From NCBI GenBank assembly GCA_014281115.1, contig JACONQ010000013.1, positions 1,540,501 to 1,604,500 of the forward strand: a stretch of DNA of 64,000 nucleotides. The letters are read 5' to 3'. Positions 44,118 through 54,024 of the stretch are shown piece by piece. The stretch comes from Laburnicola sp. R22_1. Lineage: Eukaryota > Ascomycota > Dothideomycetes > Pleosporales > Didymosphaeriaceae. Numbering within the stretch: the stretch's first letter is position 1; each line of letters starts with the position of its first letter. The notes under the pieces are model-generated. The model worked only from the letters and a program-made list of their open reading frames with translations, was not told where the DNA came from and did not search any database. The position numbers and the translations under genes are program-made.

Positions 44118-47009
44118 ATGCGGGGAGAGCTTGACAATACCTTCTCCGTTATCCATGAAAGCTGCAATCACCAGAACAACGGTTGTCAATGTTTTCACTA
44201 TCCTCACTGTCCGAGCAAGATCCATGCAGCATTTTTTGCAGCACGGCCGTCTTGGCTTGGGAACGCCGTAATAGAGAGATGGAGTATGGGAGGCCCAGAT
44301 CTGAAAAGTGTACTAAAAGAGGTGGATACCTTGTATCATACCTGGAGAAAGAAGGATATGCCACCTTTCAGTCCATATGCGGACGCAACACTCTTACACA
44401 CCGCGGCCACTGCTCGGAGAGCCGGCCTCCCGTGGTTTACCAATGGGATACTCTTGTCACATGAAAGTGCTGGCAACTGGCACTTCCACTTCAAATCGCT
44501 CGAACTTGACGTCTTGGCTGCTAAAGGCGAGCGCGTTGGCGATATCTCCCCGGGTGGTTACGTATGTAATCGCAGCGAAGCCAATCAGTTTTTAATTGGT
44601 ACCTTGCTACAAGAGGTACAAAAGTATGGGCCTAGTCTTACTCCACTGCTGATTGCAACTCGTGGGGCGCACGAAGGCATATGCATAGCCGCCGAGATGT
44701 ATGGCTTGGAATTTATCCAGCTGAAAGGCGGGCCCGATGGAGCATTTACTCTTCGCGAGCTCGACGATGCTTTGCAGTCTCGCATGACCGGAAATCACGC
44801 GCTTATTATTGCTGCAACACTCGGAAATGATTGGGGCGGCGTCGATGATATCGTTGCCATCCAAGGGCTTCTCGCCGTATACCGAACAAGGTTCCATGCC
44901 CACGCATACCTGCATGTTGACGCCTCCCGAACATTCGATTATCTGACGACACTTCCTAAGAATCAACGCTTGCAACTAGGCTTACCGCGCCTTCTACTAC
45001 GACCTACACCAGCCAATTGGCGTAAGTCTCTTGGGATTGTGCATGCCAACACAATTGTAGCAGGGGGCTTCAACTTCTCAGACCCACCATTCGTAGCGGC
45101 ACTGAAACCCCGCTGCATTGGCGGTGGGCGTGGTCGGCAGGTGGAATACGTCCAAGGTCGGGATAGCACGATATCTGGGTCGCGAGATGCATTAAATGTA
45201 CTCCTAGTGGCTTTGCAGGAAAAGCGCTTCAAAAGAGATGGGATTCAGCGCATCTATGATCGGTGCAGAAAGATGCGTAAGATGCTAAGCGCACTTCTGA
45301 AAGACCAGGGTGTACGGGTGGATACTCCCAATGCCTCGCTCGATCTCATTGTCCACATCCAGACGCCTCTGAGCAAAGCACAGCAAGTAAAGTGGGGAGT
45401 CGTGAATCTGGGTCCCGGCAGCTTTCTCATAACCATTCAACCTAGTATGACAATTAAACACATCCGGGGATTTCTGGAGGAGATTTTCGGCATACAAACT
45501 GTGCTTCCGGAGTTTGATATTGATTTGAACGCCTACACAGTCTCAGAAGAGGTCGAAGATTGGCTTCGTCGAACTGTACAAAGCTGGGAGGCCACATCAC
45601 GTCGGTCAGCGGGTTACCCTGGCAATCAATCGACTCTATCAGCTTTAGGACCGATCCTAGGATGTATGTTGACCAAGCCAATCCCAGTCGACTGGGCGCA
45701 AGCACAAACAGCGAGCTTGCTAGACGACCTGAAGCGACGATTGCGTGTGCCACGAAATATGTTTTCCAGTTTTCTTGGCGGTATTACCACAGGCGGAACT
45801 ATGGGCAATCGAGTAGGGCTTCTCACTGCTCTAAAGCACTGCCCAGATGGTCATGTGTATATGTCGACCGCGACACATTACAGTGTACGAAAGATCCTCG
45901 AAGACCGATTTAACTCGTATAACGACAACCATCCCCGCTTCTCCGAGGTAGACGCGGATGAATTGGGCCGTATGATCCCTGAGTCGTTCGTGCAGAGAGT
46001 CCAGCTTGATAAGAAGTCGGCTCTTCAACGAGGCCAGTCCCATCAAACCATCCTCCTGGCAAACTTTGGCACGACTTTTACGGGCGGTTCAGATGATGTA
46101 CTGGGTTTAAGGCGATCATTGAGGGAAGTGGGTTTGGATATTGATTATATTCACGCTGATGGAGCCCTCCGCTTTGGCTATGACATTGAATCTGTCGGTC
46201 TCGGCATGCCGAGGAGTCGCCATAACTCGAGAGTTATCGTTCAAAGCATTTCGGTCAGCAACCATAAATTCCCTGGTCTCTCTGTGTCTGGTCTTGTCCT
46301 CTGCTACGCACCGGCCGATGGAAAATTGTCCGCGTTAGACACGCGCAGCGATCCACGTATTGCGTTTGAATTATGGCTATACCATCGGCTTTTCCGCCCT
46401 ATCGATGTTGCCATGCTCTATAGGCACTGTATTGCAAATGCACGACACCTAAGAGACCAATTGGCAATTGCAGGTTTCGTTACACGCTTCAACCAGGAAT
46501 CCTTGGTTACTCTCGTGGAGCGACAGCCTTTGTGGCTGATTGAGGAATTCAATCTCTCGCCTGAAGGTGACTGGGTTCACCTCATCACCATGCCACATAT
46601 CACAGCTGAATGCGTTAACATGTTTGTATCTTCTGTTATTGCACATCGAGATCTGTTTGAGTGGGCCCTTGCTTCTACTGCCGAAGCCATGAACGCGACT
46701 ATTAGGCAAACCAAGATCTCTCTCCGCCTAAAGCGAATTGCGTGCTGGGATAGCGAGTTAATTGAGAAGTGTGTGGAGCTACTACCGGTGGATTTAGTTG
46801 AAGATTTTCGGCCGCGATGGATTCGTAGCGCAATGTCATTCGTCGCTGTAGATACTGCTGACTATCCAGTGGCCGTATTTTTGATCAGCGTCAAGCCTCA
46901 TCGGGTTATGAGTTTGGACAAAGTCCTGTTGAGGCCGGAGATATCTCTTGTATCACCAATCGAGGTTGGAAATCAGGTGGTAGCGAAAATGAGTGCTGTG
47001 TCAAGATAA
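44118..47009 (+). CDS. Tandem PLP-dependent group II decarboxylase-like protein, first module without catalytic lysine
   Basis: An intronless 963-codon gene. The ATG at 44118 sits in GCCACCATG, a strong fungal start context. Two homologous modules of fold-type I PLP enzymes are joined. Module 1 (about 60-470) has the family layout, including DISPGGYVCNRSEAN, RGAHEGI and LHVDAS (Asp268, which would bind the pyridine nitrogen). At the lysine motif it reads VAGGFNFSDPP, with Asn319 where Lys is expected. Module 2 (about 520-860) keeps GGITTGGTMGNR, the stacking His587 in ATHYSV, IHADGA (Asp681) and SVSNHKFPG with the presumed Schiff-base Lys717. The pattern resembles histidine/aromatic amino-acid decarboxylases. 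Module 2 is probably active, and module 1 may have structural or regulatory roles. The last 100 residues are unassigned. The gene is unbroken despite lying at the edge of a 21-kb RIP island. Substrate unknown. Confidence 0.85.
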   Translation: MRGELDNTFSVIHESCNHQNNGCQCFHYPHCPSKIHAAFFAARPSWLGNAVIERWSMGGPDLKSVLKEVDTLYHTWRKKDMPPFSPYADATLLHTAATARRAGLPWFTNGILLSHESAGNWHFHFKSLELDVLAAKGERVGDISPGGYVCNRSEANQFLIGTLLQEVQKYGPSLTPLLIATRGAHEGICIAAEMYGLEFIQLKGGPDGAFTLRELDDALQSRMTGNHALIIAATLGNDWGGVDDIVAIQGLLAVYRTRFHAHAYLHVDASRTFDYLTTLPKNQRLQLGLPRLLLRPTPANWRKSLGIVHANTIVAGGFNFSDPPFVAALKPRCIGGGRGRQVEYVQGRDSTISGSRDALNVLLVALQEKRFKRDGIQRIYDRCRKMRKMLSALLKDQGVRVDTPNASLDLIVHIQTPLSKAQQVKWGVVNLGPGSFLITIQPSMTIKHIRGFLEEIFGIQTVLPEFDIDLNAYTVSEEVEDWLRRTVQSWEATSRRSAGYPGNQSTLSALGPILGCMLTKPIPVDWAQAQTASLLDDLKRRLRVPRNMFSSFLGGITTGGTMGNRVGLLTALKHCPDGHVYMSTATHYSVRKILEDRFNSYNDNHPRFSEVDADELGRMIPESFVQRVQLDKKSALQRGQSHQTILLANFGTTFTGGSDDVLGLRRSLREVGLDIDYIHADGALRFGYDIESVGLGMPRSRHNSRVIVQSISVSNHKFPGLSVSGLVLCYAPADGKLSALDTRSDPRIAFELWLYHRLFRPIDVAMLYRHCIANARHLRDQLAIAGFVTRFNQESLVTLVERQPLWLIEEFNLSPEGDWVHLITMPHITAECVNMFVSSVIAHRDLFEWALASTAEAMNATIRQTKISLRLKRIACWDSELIEKCVELLPVDLVEDFRPRWIRSAMSFVAVDTADYPVAVFLISVKPHRVMSLDKVLLRPEISLVSPIEVGNQVVAKMSAVSR

Positions 47010-48469
47010 GGTTATTGAATGATTAAAGGACTTGCGTAGATTTAATGGTGTTCTGATGCTCTGATGTTTCGATTAATTTCACTTCTCACCTGGAAATCTT
47101 GATAACTATGCCAGTACCAAGGTTCAACGACACTAAAAATGGAGGGCCTGTGAAGAGGATAATATACTCCTGGGAAGGAAGAAGGTATCTACTGTGTCAG
47201 CTTCTTCCTTTAACATACCTGGCAGCTCCGTACTCCACTCAGTCGACCTCCTCATCCACGCCGACAGACGCGCGTGAGGCCCATGCCCTTTCAATCCATC
47301 CTTCGAGCAGCCCGCTGTACAACGGAACGAAATGACGAGCGAATCACACAACCGCAGATGCGGTCGAGAGATTGATGGACAAGGGAATCATGCGGGAATA
47401 ACCGGGAGCACCTATTTAGCCATTGGGCAGATTCAGATCGAAAGCAACAGACCTTGATGGAGAAATCTTGTTGAAGTTATAGAGCCTCAGCATGTCTGAC
47501 AAGAGTGTTACCTGCATCACTGTCCACTGTACTCTGTTTGGAAATAGAGTGTCGCTTCTACCGCAAGAAAGAGCTCAACATTCAGGAAGGAAGTGTCGCA
47601 ATATTGTTGTGGCATCAATGCAATTGCTTTCCAAGTTGCTATTTCGGGTCACCAGGCTGTTAGTTTCACTGACCAACGAGTACAAAAGGCTCACCAGCGA
47701 TCAAATTTCGGGAATTCTTGTGAAGCGCAGCCAGGGGGCGAAGTAGCTACAGTTAAACCACACAACAACCATGGAGAAGCGACAAGATCGGATCAAATCG
47801 ATACACCCCGATATCGTGACCAGCGATTCACTTGTCTCCAACGGAAGCGAGTATATGCCGAATATCATCGAGACGATACTGCAAGCGCGTGGTGAAGAAC
47901 GACAGCAATTACAGGAGCAGAACGAGAGAAGCAAGAAGCAAGAGCGCGTAGTAAACAACGACGGCGGTGGCGGGAGCGAATCGAGAAGCAAGAAGGGTGG
48001 GGTGAGGAACGACAGCGTTTGCAGGAGAAGATGGAGAAAGCCGAGAAACAGAAGGCGTGCGGTAAAAACAGATCTAAGGTCGAGGATGGCTTTAGAAGAA
48101 TGGAAAACAGTGGTTTCGCGCTTTTCTTGTTACTCTGTGTGGTCAATCCCCATGACGATTGCGGTTTGTTGAACGTGCAATGCTTACGATATTGTCCGAT
48201 ACTAGTCTGTCCATCCGAGTGCGTTATTGAACTTTATCAGCCGCTAAATAAGTCGAATGTTGAAAGGTTAGCGCTATCGGAGTACATGATAATCGTAGCT
48301 CCTTATTCTAGACCGCGAAAATTCTTTTGTTTCTTGGTCAGTGTATGAGACAGTGTCGAGACAGTATATGTTGTTCGTCGGATGGCTTCGTTGGATGGCT
48401 TACACCATATCTTTGTTGGATGGTTTACATCATGCGTTCGTTGGAAATGTCAAATTGAAGTTTTCGATC
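47010..48469. other. Intergenic region with decayed coding fragments
   Basis: Three overlapping frames between 47490 and 48350 (plus strand) have coding-like composition but shift frame repeatedly. One frame gives a charged coiled-coil-like segment around 47910-48060 (EREKQEARARSKQ, GWGEERQRLQEKMEKAEKQK). I read this as a degraded gene remnant, not a working gene, and cannot name it. The rest (47010-47490 and 48350-48469) shows nothing, apart from a short GTTGGATGG(C/T)TT repeat at about 48375-48440. Confidence 0.35.
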
Positions 48470-50385
48470 TAAGCCAAGGGTCCTAGTTTCCGACAGCCCC
48501 GTGTTTCCGACACCCTGCAAAGCCCCGCCGCCGTCACCACCCTGGTTACGAATGTGTTCACAACTTTGTCAAATAAATCTCCAAAAACACAAAATAAACT
48601 GCATTTAAAGAGCTTTAATCGCTTTCTTTGTCTACACTTAAATCACAGGCAAGATACTATTATGTTGGTTGTCAATCCCATGCCGAACGTCAAACTAATG
48701 CCTGCTCCGCTTCCTCCTTAGAGCAACTCTCCTCCACCTCCTGCGTTAGGCTTCTCGCCTTGCGAACACGTTAGAAGGGCTCCTAATTAGTCTAAGAGAG
48801 AAACTCTATAAGACTCGCGAAGCGATTGTTTGGATTAATTGCAACTTTGCGGCGTTTTGGCGGATTTGATTGCTTAATATGCTCACGCAAGGAAGCAATC
48901 TCACAATCCTTTATAGAGACCTCTATTGCAATATAGTCTAGCGCTTTAGTAGCAAGCTGAATATATTGTTGTGTAGCTAGAGAGCTATTCTTCCTAGAAA
49001 ATAGCTTTACAATGTTGCCACCGCGTTTTGGCGTCCTAATATCTATAGTAGAAGAGGGGGGTGTCAACAGCCGTTGGCGCACTACAACCCACTAAGAACC
49101 TAAGGGCTTATCCACGCTCTTAGGATACAGCCCTATCGCCTTCCACCTAGCTCGTACGCACTGCTCTTGAAGACCGATTTTACGCGCTTCTGCATAAAAT
49201 TTAAGAAATCTGGCCTTCCTAACCTTCGTTGCATCTGTTAGAGCTGTATGCTCGCCAAGGAACCGCTAATACACTACCTTTAGACTTAAGAAATAACTAA
49301 GATCTAAAGGCTGGAGTATATATAAAGTATAGGCAGGCAAAAAGAGCAAGTAAATATTATTTAGGTAACATGTAGTTATAAATTTATTTAAGGTATGACT
49401 GCCATAACTATTAACAATAAGCAACTATGCCTTGGATGGATTGTTAGGCTTAGTCTGGGGCAAGAATACCTTCTCCAGCCACTTAACAGCAATTTTGTTG
49501 CTTGTCTATCTATTTTGCGAGAAGGTAACATGCCAGCTAGGATATTAAGCTAAAAACTCCCACTTAAACTACTGCTCCTGGATGCTTTTATTCTTGAAGA
49601 TAACAAGGGGGTCTAGAGCGACACTAAGCGCGGAGATACACTCTATTACAGAGGTCTAAGTACGGGCATTTACTGTCTTAACCAGTACAGAGTTTGGATT
49701 TTCCTGCAAGGAGCTAATGACAAGCCTATTAATACCCTGGCCTTCTATAATGCCGCCCTCGTCGGCGTTGTACCTCCGTTGGGGGGGAATCCAGCTCACG
49801 GTCCCGTATAGGTCGAACAAGTGCCTGATATTATCTAGAGTAGCTGCATTTATGCGTTCCTAGTTAGTCCGGCGGCCTAACTTTGTCTTAATGGCTGGGT
49901 GGCGCCGCAAAAAGTGATTAGACCACTTCCTCCCTAGGTTCCTGTGGTCACCCTCTTGCTTGAGCACGCTAGTTGCGATGGCTCGCACTTGCGCATGCGT
50001 TGGCGCGTAACTAAGGGCCTCCTGCTGGAGAATCTAGTGCTCTAGATACTTTTCTTGAACAGTTGTAAGCCGCTGTTCACTATTGTGAGCGTGTTGGTGA
50101 GGTTAGGCACTATTAAAGCGGCCGCGAAGAGTGTTCTGTAGTATCCTATGCCAAGCAGCAGCAGTGGCTAAAGCAACCCTAGATTTAAGGTCTGCAAGTG
50201 CATTTTGGACGTCGCCCTCTATATATCTAGCCATTAGAAGACAGAAAAAATAATGCAAAAAGATAAATTGAAATTAATGAAGAATTGAATTTTTAAGAAC
50301 TTATATTCGGTTGTAGTGCATGATGAGGGGGCGCGGTTGTGGGGCTGTCCGAAACACGGTGTCGGAAACTAGGACCCCTGGCTTA
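48470..50385 (-). mobile_element. Pogo-type DNA transposon 2, complete ends
   Basis: Bounded by TA at 48470-48471 and 50384-50385. Terminal repeats begin AGCCA(A/G)GGGTCCTAG and continue TTTCCGACA at both ends. The left end has the word TTTCCGACA twice with a 17-bp period. The right end has a 14-bp period with one mismatch (TTTCGGACA). A single, degenerate transposase lies on the minus strand. At 1.9 kb the length is typical of the group. Confidence 0.88.
48792..50234 (-). pseudogene. Pogo-type transposase 2, catalytic Asp lost
   Basis: It starts MARYIEGDVQNALADLKS at 50234. Readable domains are a CENP-B-like region (PTHAQVRAIATSVLKQEG, NHFLRRHPAI) and a DDE_1 core with NADEGGI (first Asp), then IVNSYGSHT where IVDGHGSH is expected, then LQPLDLSYF (third Asp). 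The change from DGH to NSY corresponds to G-to-A, G-to-A and C-to-T substitutions, all of RIP type, and removes the second catalytic Asp. Several TAG codons interrupt the frame (for example the ends of SA*PHQH, EH*ILQQ, KA*LLIV). The last 95 codons are open and include a lysine-rich KRRKVAINPNNRFA motif like the tail of transposase 3. It cannot be active. Confidence 0.85.
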
Positions 50386-51716
50386 CTGAGCAGGCTGCAT
50401 TCGCTTAGGACGGTCACGTGCGAAGATTGCCTTGTCTACGGAACCTCAAGCTTCATTCTATGCATCGGCTTCTCAAGGCTTCTCCATGCCAGTTATAATT
50501 CCCCAATATGTAAGCTCTTGCTGTGCGAGCGGCCGGCACTGGTGATAGTGTCCCTTGAAAACCCACCACCACCAGTCCTGCTCCGTTCACTATGTGTACT
50601 TTCCCACTATCCGGAAGTTAAGGACCAAGTCCGCGTTCCCATGCGATTCATTCATCCTATCGCCTTGTTTATATTTCACTTAGCACCTGTTTGCCTCTGC
50701 TGTTCGCATGCCGCTGGTTATATTTGTACACAGTTGCGGAGAATCCGGACAGGCCTCTTTACATCCTTTTTGCCCATCCTGCAGTCTGACGGTATCGGAA
50801 TCAACTGCTGTTCGTAGGGTGGTTTTTTTTCTTCTCAATGGACATTCTGGATCGATCTCACTGCTGTCTCATCATCTCAACAACATCCAGCAATTAAAGA
50901 AATGCAATGCGTGCCGTTTCATTCTCTGCTCGCTGGCCCACCGGTGAAGGTTTCTTAATAAAATTGACTGATGGCATCATCCTGTTCCCGAGGCTGGCTG
51001 AGATAAGAACGACATCCACTTGCTTGCCTATAGTAGTAGCATGACAAAAAATAGCCAAGGTCACCCCACCAATTGTCTGTACTCTCGCTGAGTCTCGCTC
51101 CTCGCTCTTGCACAACTGCCGTCGCGGCTCGCCACAATAGAGCACCGCTCCGAAGCGCATACGTAGGTACAAGCCTGATCCAGGTATATGGTGCAGTACC
51201 TTGCATACGTTGCACTTGTCGCACGCACGCCTCGCAAAAGTTTAGATTCCACTATTGATATTACGCACGCATCGACTTACGCACGCATCGACTACCGCAT
51301 TGGCCAAGCCGTCTCAGCAGCGCAGTGGAAAAAATTATATAATATTGCTTACAAAGATACAAGCTACTTCGATTAGCAAGGAGGGAGCCGTCCGTGGACC
51401 GTTACCTAGGTGGAATTTGCCTCTGTCCCTTTGTCCTTGAGGCCTGCAGCGAGCAAGAACCAAGACTCAAGAGTACGCATGCACAGTACGCGTCCTCTCC
51501 TTGCCGGCGCATTATCCTGATCTGGGCAACTGTACGCAACGACACGGGAGAAAACATCGGCAGCAAAAAAGAGTGCGCATTAATTCCGCGTCGTGTTGTG
51601 CCTGGAGAAAATACTCAAGGCACGGCCCGCAAGCCGATCGATCTACCTACGTAGGCCAGGGGCCTCGAAGAACTTGGCCGTGGATCCGTTGTATAAAACG
51701 TCCGACTCTATTCGCC
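50386..51716. other. Intergenic region between two transposons
   Basis: About 1.3 kb in which only overlapping short frames occur on both strands. None has a recognisable domain. A frame from 50320 to 50817 begins inside the transposon's end and is probably spurious. A 16-bp tandem duplication (TTACGCACGCATCGAC twice) lies at 51261-51293. Confidence 0.45.
51261..51293. repeat. 16-bp tandem duplication
   Basis: TTACGCACGCATCGAC occurs twice in a row. A simple local duplication. Confidence 0.85.
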
Positions 51717-53510
51717 TAAGCTAGCGTACAAGGATCCTGATCACCCGGTGTTTCTGATCACCCCATCAAAACGCGACACCTGAACAAAACACGCGATATC
51801 TCTCTACAACGCTCATCAATATGGACGCCCGCGAGCATGCTATACAATCCGCTATTCGCGATTTCGCTGCAGGTCTTTATACAAGTCAGCGTGCAGCTGC
51901 AAAGGCGTACGGCATCTCCCAGTCTACGCTATCGATGCGACTCCGTGGCGTAACAACGAGCTCGCTCAGTCACCAGCACCAGCAGCGATTAACTCCTCGA
52001 CAGGAGGACTTTCTAGTAGAATGGATCCTTAAAGAAGACGCGCGCGCCTGCCCTCCCTCACACGCTCGCGCGCGAGAAATGGCCAATCGAATCCTACGTA
52101 TGAACGGCGACGATCGTCCTGTTGGCAAGCACTGGCTATACCACTTTATCAAGCGCCAGCCACGTATCGCCTCTGTAGTCGGCAGAAAGCTAGAGGCTCA
52201 GAGAGCTGATGCAGCGACTCCAGAGCAGTTGCGCGCGTTCCTAGAGCGCTATAAGCAGACTCGACAGCGGCTCAACATACAGGCGGAGAATACATACAAT
52301 ATAGATGAGACTGGCGTTGCTCTAGGAGTATATACAAACACTAGAGTACTCTCTAGTAGTCAGAAAAAGAAGGCTTACATTCAGTCTCCAGAGAATCGCA
52401 AGTGGGTCTCTATAATTAAGTGCGTATCGGCGACAGGGCAGAAACTACGCTGCGCAGTTATCTTCAAAGGCCAGAGCCTACAGACTACCTGGTTCCCAGC
52501 TAAATCCGTGCCTAGCTAGCTCTATACAACCTCTGAGAACGGATAGACGTCGAAAGCGATAGGTGTTGAGTGGCTACAGCGTATATTCATACCTGAGACG
52601 GCTATAGGTGATGGCCAGTACCGCCTTCTTATCCTCGACGGTCACGGCAGCCATATTGATATAGACTTCCTTTGGCTCTGCAAGCAGCATCGAATTGAGC
52701 TCTTATACCTACCTGCGCACTCCTCACACGTCCTACAGCCTCTAGATCTTGCTCCTTTCTCTATAATCAAGTCTAGTTACAGACGTCAGATCTAGGAGCT
52801 CGCATCACTCGACGACGCTGCGCCTGTCAAGAAGGAGCGCTTTATCACCTGCTATCATCAAGCTAGGGAGGAAGGCTTCACAGAGCGTGTGATTCGAGCT
52901 GGCTGGCAGGCATCTGGTATCTGCCCATTCAACATCAATCACGTGCTCAGCTCGTCGCAGGTCTCTCAGAGGCCTACTACGCCTACACGTCAGCAGCAGC
53001 CTCAGCAGCAGCTCCAGAGCTTCCTCTCGACTCCCCAGGGCCCTCACGATCTCTATATAGCGCAGCGCAGCGTCCAGAGCGTTAAGAATCTAGGTCGTAC
53101 GACCCGGCTGCTCCTACAGAAAGCAGGTAAGGCTCTAGCAGCTGCAAATACTAGAGCTGCAGGCCTAGAAGCAGAGAAAAGACGCCTTAAGCAGCAGCTA
53201 GAGATATCTACCTCTCAGCGTCAGCGTAAGCGCGTTCGAGTAGACCCAAATCAACGCTTTGCAGAGGTAGAGAGTATTAGGGAGGCTATGCGCGCAGCTA
53301 AGGCTTCAGCAGTCCAACCACGTAGATCTACTATATCAAGCACCTCAGAAACAGCTGCTATAGCTACAGCAGCTGCAGCGCTTGAATCTATGTGTAGTCA
53401 ATGGCAATTATAAGCAGCGTTGCTGAGATATCGCGCGTTTTGTGCAGGTGTCGCGTTTTGGTAGAGTGATCAGAAACACCGGGTGATCAGGATCCTTGTA
53501 CGCTAGCTTA
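51717..53510 (+). mobile_element. Pogo-type DNA transposon 3, complete ends, nearly intact
   Basis: Bounded by TA at 51717-51718 and 53509-53510. Terminal repeats of about 75 bp begin AGCTAGCGTACAAGGATCC and contain TGATCACCC (left) or TGATCAC (right) twice at a 17-bp period. They continue AAAACGCGACACCTG and GCGATATCTC at both ends with few mismatches. The element encodes one plus-strand transposase with only three in-frame stops. It is the best preserved mobile element in the window. Confidence 0.92.
51821..53413 (+). pseudogene. Pogo-type transposase 3, interrupted by three TAG codons
   Basis: From the ATG at 51821 (MDAREHAIQSAIRDF) the frame gives a psq-type helix-turn-helix (TSQRAAAKAYGISQSTLSMR), a CENP-B-like domain (LTPRQEDFLVEWILKED, SHARAREMANRIL, HWLYHFIKRQP) and a DDE_1 core with all three acidic motifs intact: TYNIDETGV, LLILDGHGSH and LQPLDLAPF. 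A glutamine-rich linker (QQQPQQQLQ) and a coiled-coil tail with QRKRVRVDPNQRFAEVE follow. TAG codons occur at about 52517, 52544 and 52793, each in a context where CAG (Gln) is likely ancestral. It is inactive as sequenced but only lightly damaged. Confidence 0.9.
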
Positions 53511-54024
53511 TGCGGTTCCGCGAGTGCAACGTCGTTGCTTTGATACCAGGATCGTCCTTGTTGCAGGGGGCAGAGAGCTCCAGAGCCCGCGGGCCGCAGA
53601 TAACAGTATATTGCTTGTCCCGACGTCGTACCGGTAGTAATGTGTGTTGTTCATTGGTTCTGGAGAGGTATGCCTTCTAGAGGTTCGTTCCAAACCCCTG
53701 AACACTGCCTGGCACTCCCGATAATGCGGGCGCGAGATGGAATCTCGGAGGGATCAAGCAGCTAGCAGCATGTAGTTTCTAGATGGAATGGATCCTGCCA
53801 AGCCGGCAAAGAGTGATTTGTTGCGTGGACACTTTGGAGAAAAACATTTGGAAGCTTCAAGGGGCATACGCACTCCGGATGCATAACTTCTTGGGAATAT
53901 TCCCACCTACCTGGGTATAAAGAGTCCAGCGGCCAACGTGTCGAGAAGGCTATCCATCCGGACCCAACCTCGCAGTCCCTTCAATTACCCTTTTCGCCCG
54001 CGGCCTACCCTTCTACGGTTCAAG
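53511..54024. promoter_or_regulatory. Upstream region of the intradiol dioxygenase-like gene
   Basis: About 510 bp between the transposon and the dioxygenase start. It contains a TATA box-like site near its end (listed separately). No other gene is supported. Confidence 0.5.
53916..53921 (+). promoter_or_regulatory. TATA box-like element
   Basis: TATAAA within CTGGGTATAAAGAGTCC, 104 bp upstream of the chosen ATG at 54025. This is a plausible core-promoter position for an inducible fungal gene. Confidence 0.5.

Noticed and set aside
20606..47009. A single biosynthetic cluster formed by the methyltransferase and the tandem decarboxylase
   Set aside because: They are 22 kb apart across a dead repeat island with no core synthase, transporter or regulator between them. 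Co-function is not supported by the sequence.
47771..48348. Possible coiled-coil gene
   Set aside because: The coding-like composition jumps between frames without plausible introns, and there is no conserved start or end. Recorded only as a decayed remnant.
50320..50817. 165-codon plus-strand frame beside Pogo element 2
   Set aside because: It begins inside the transposon's terminal repeat and has no recognisable domain. Cysteine- and leucine-rich translation looks like chance.
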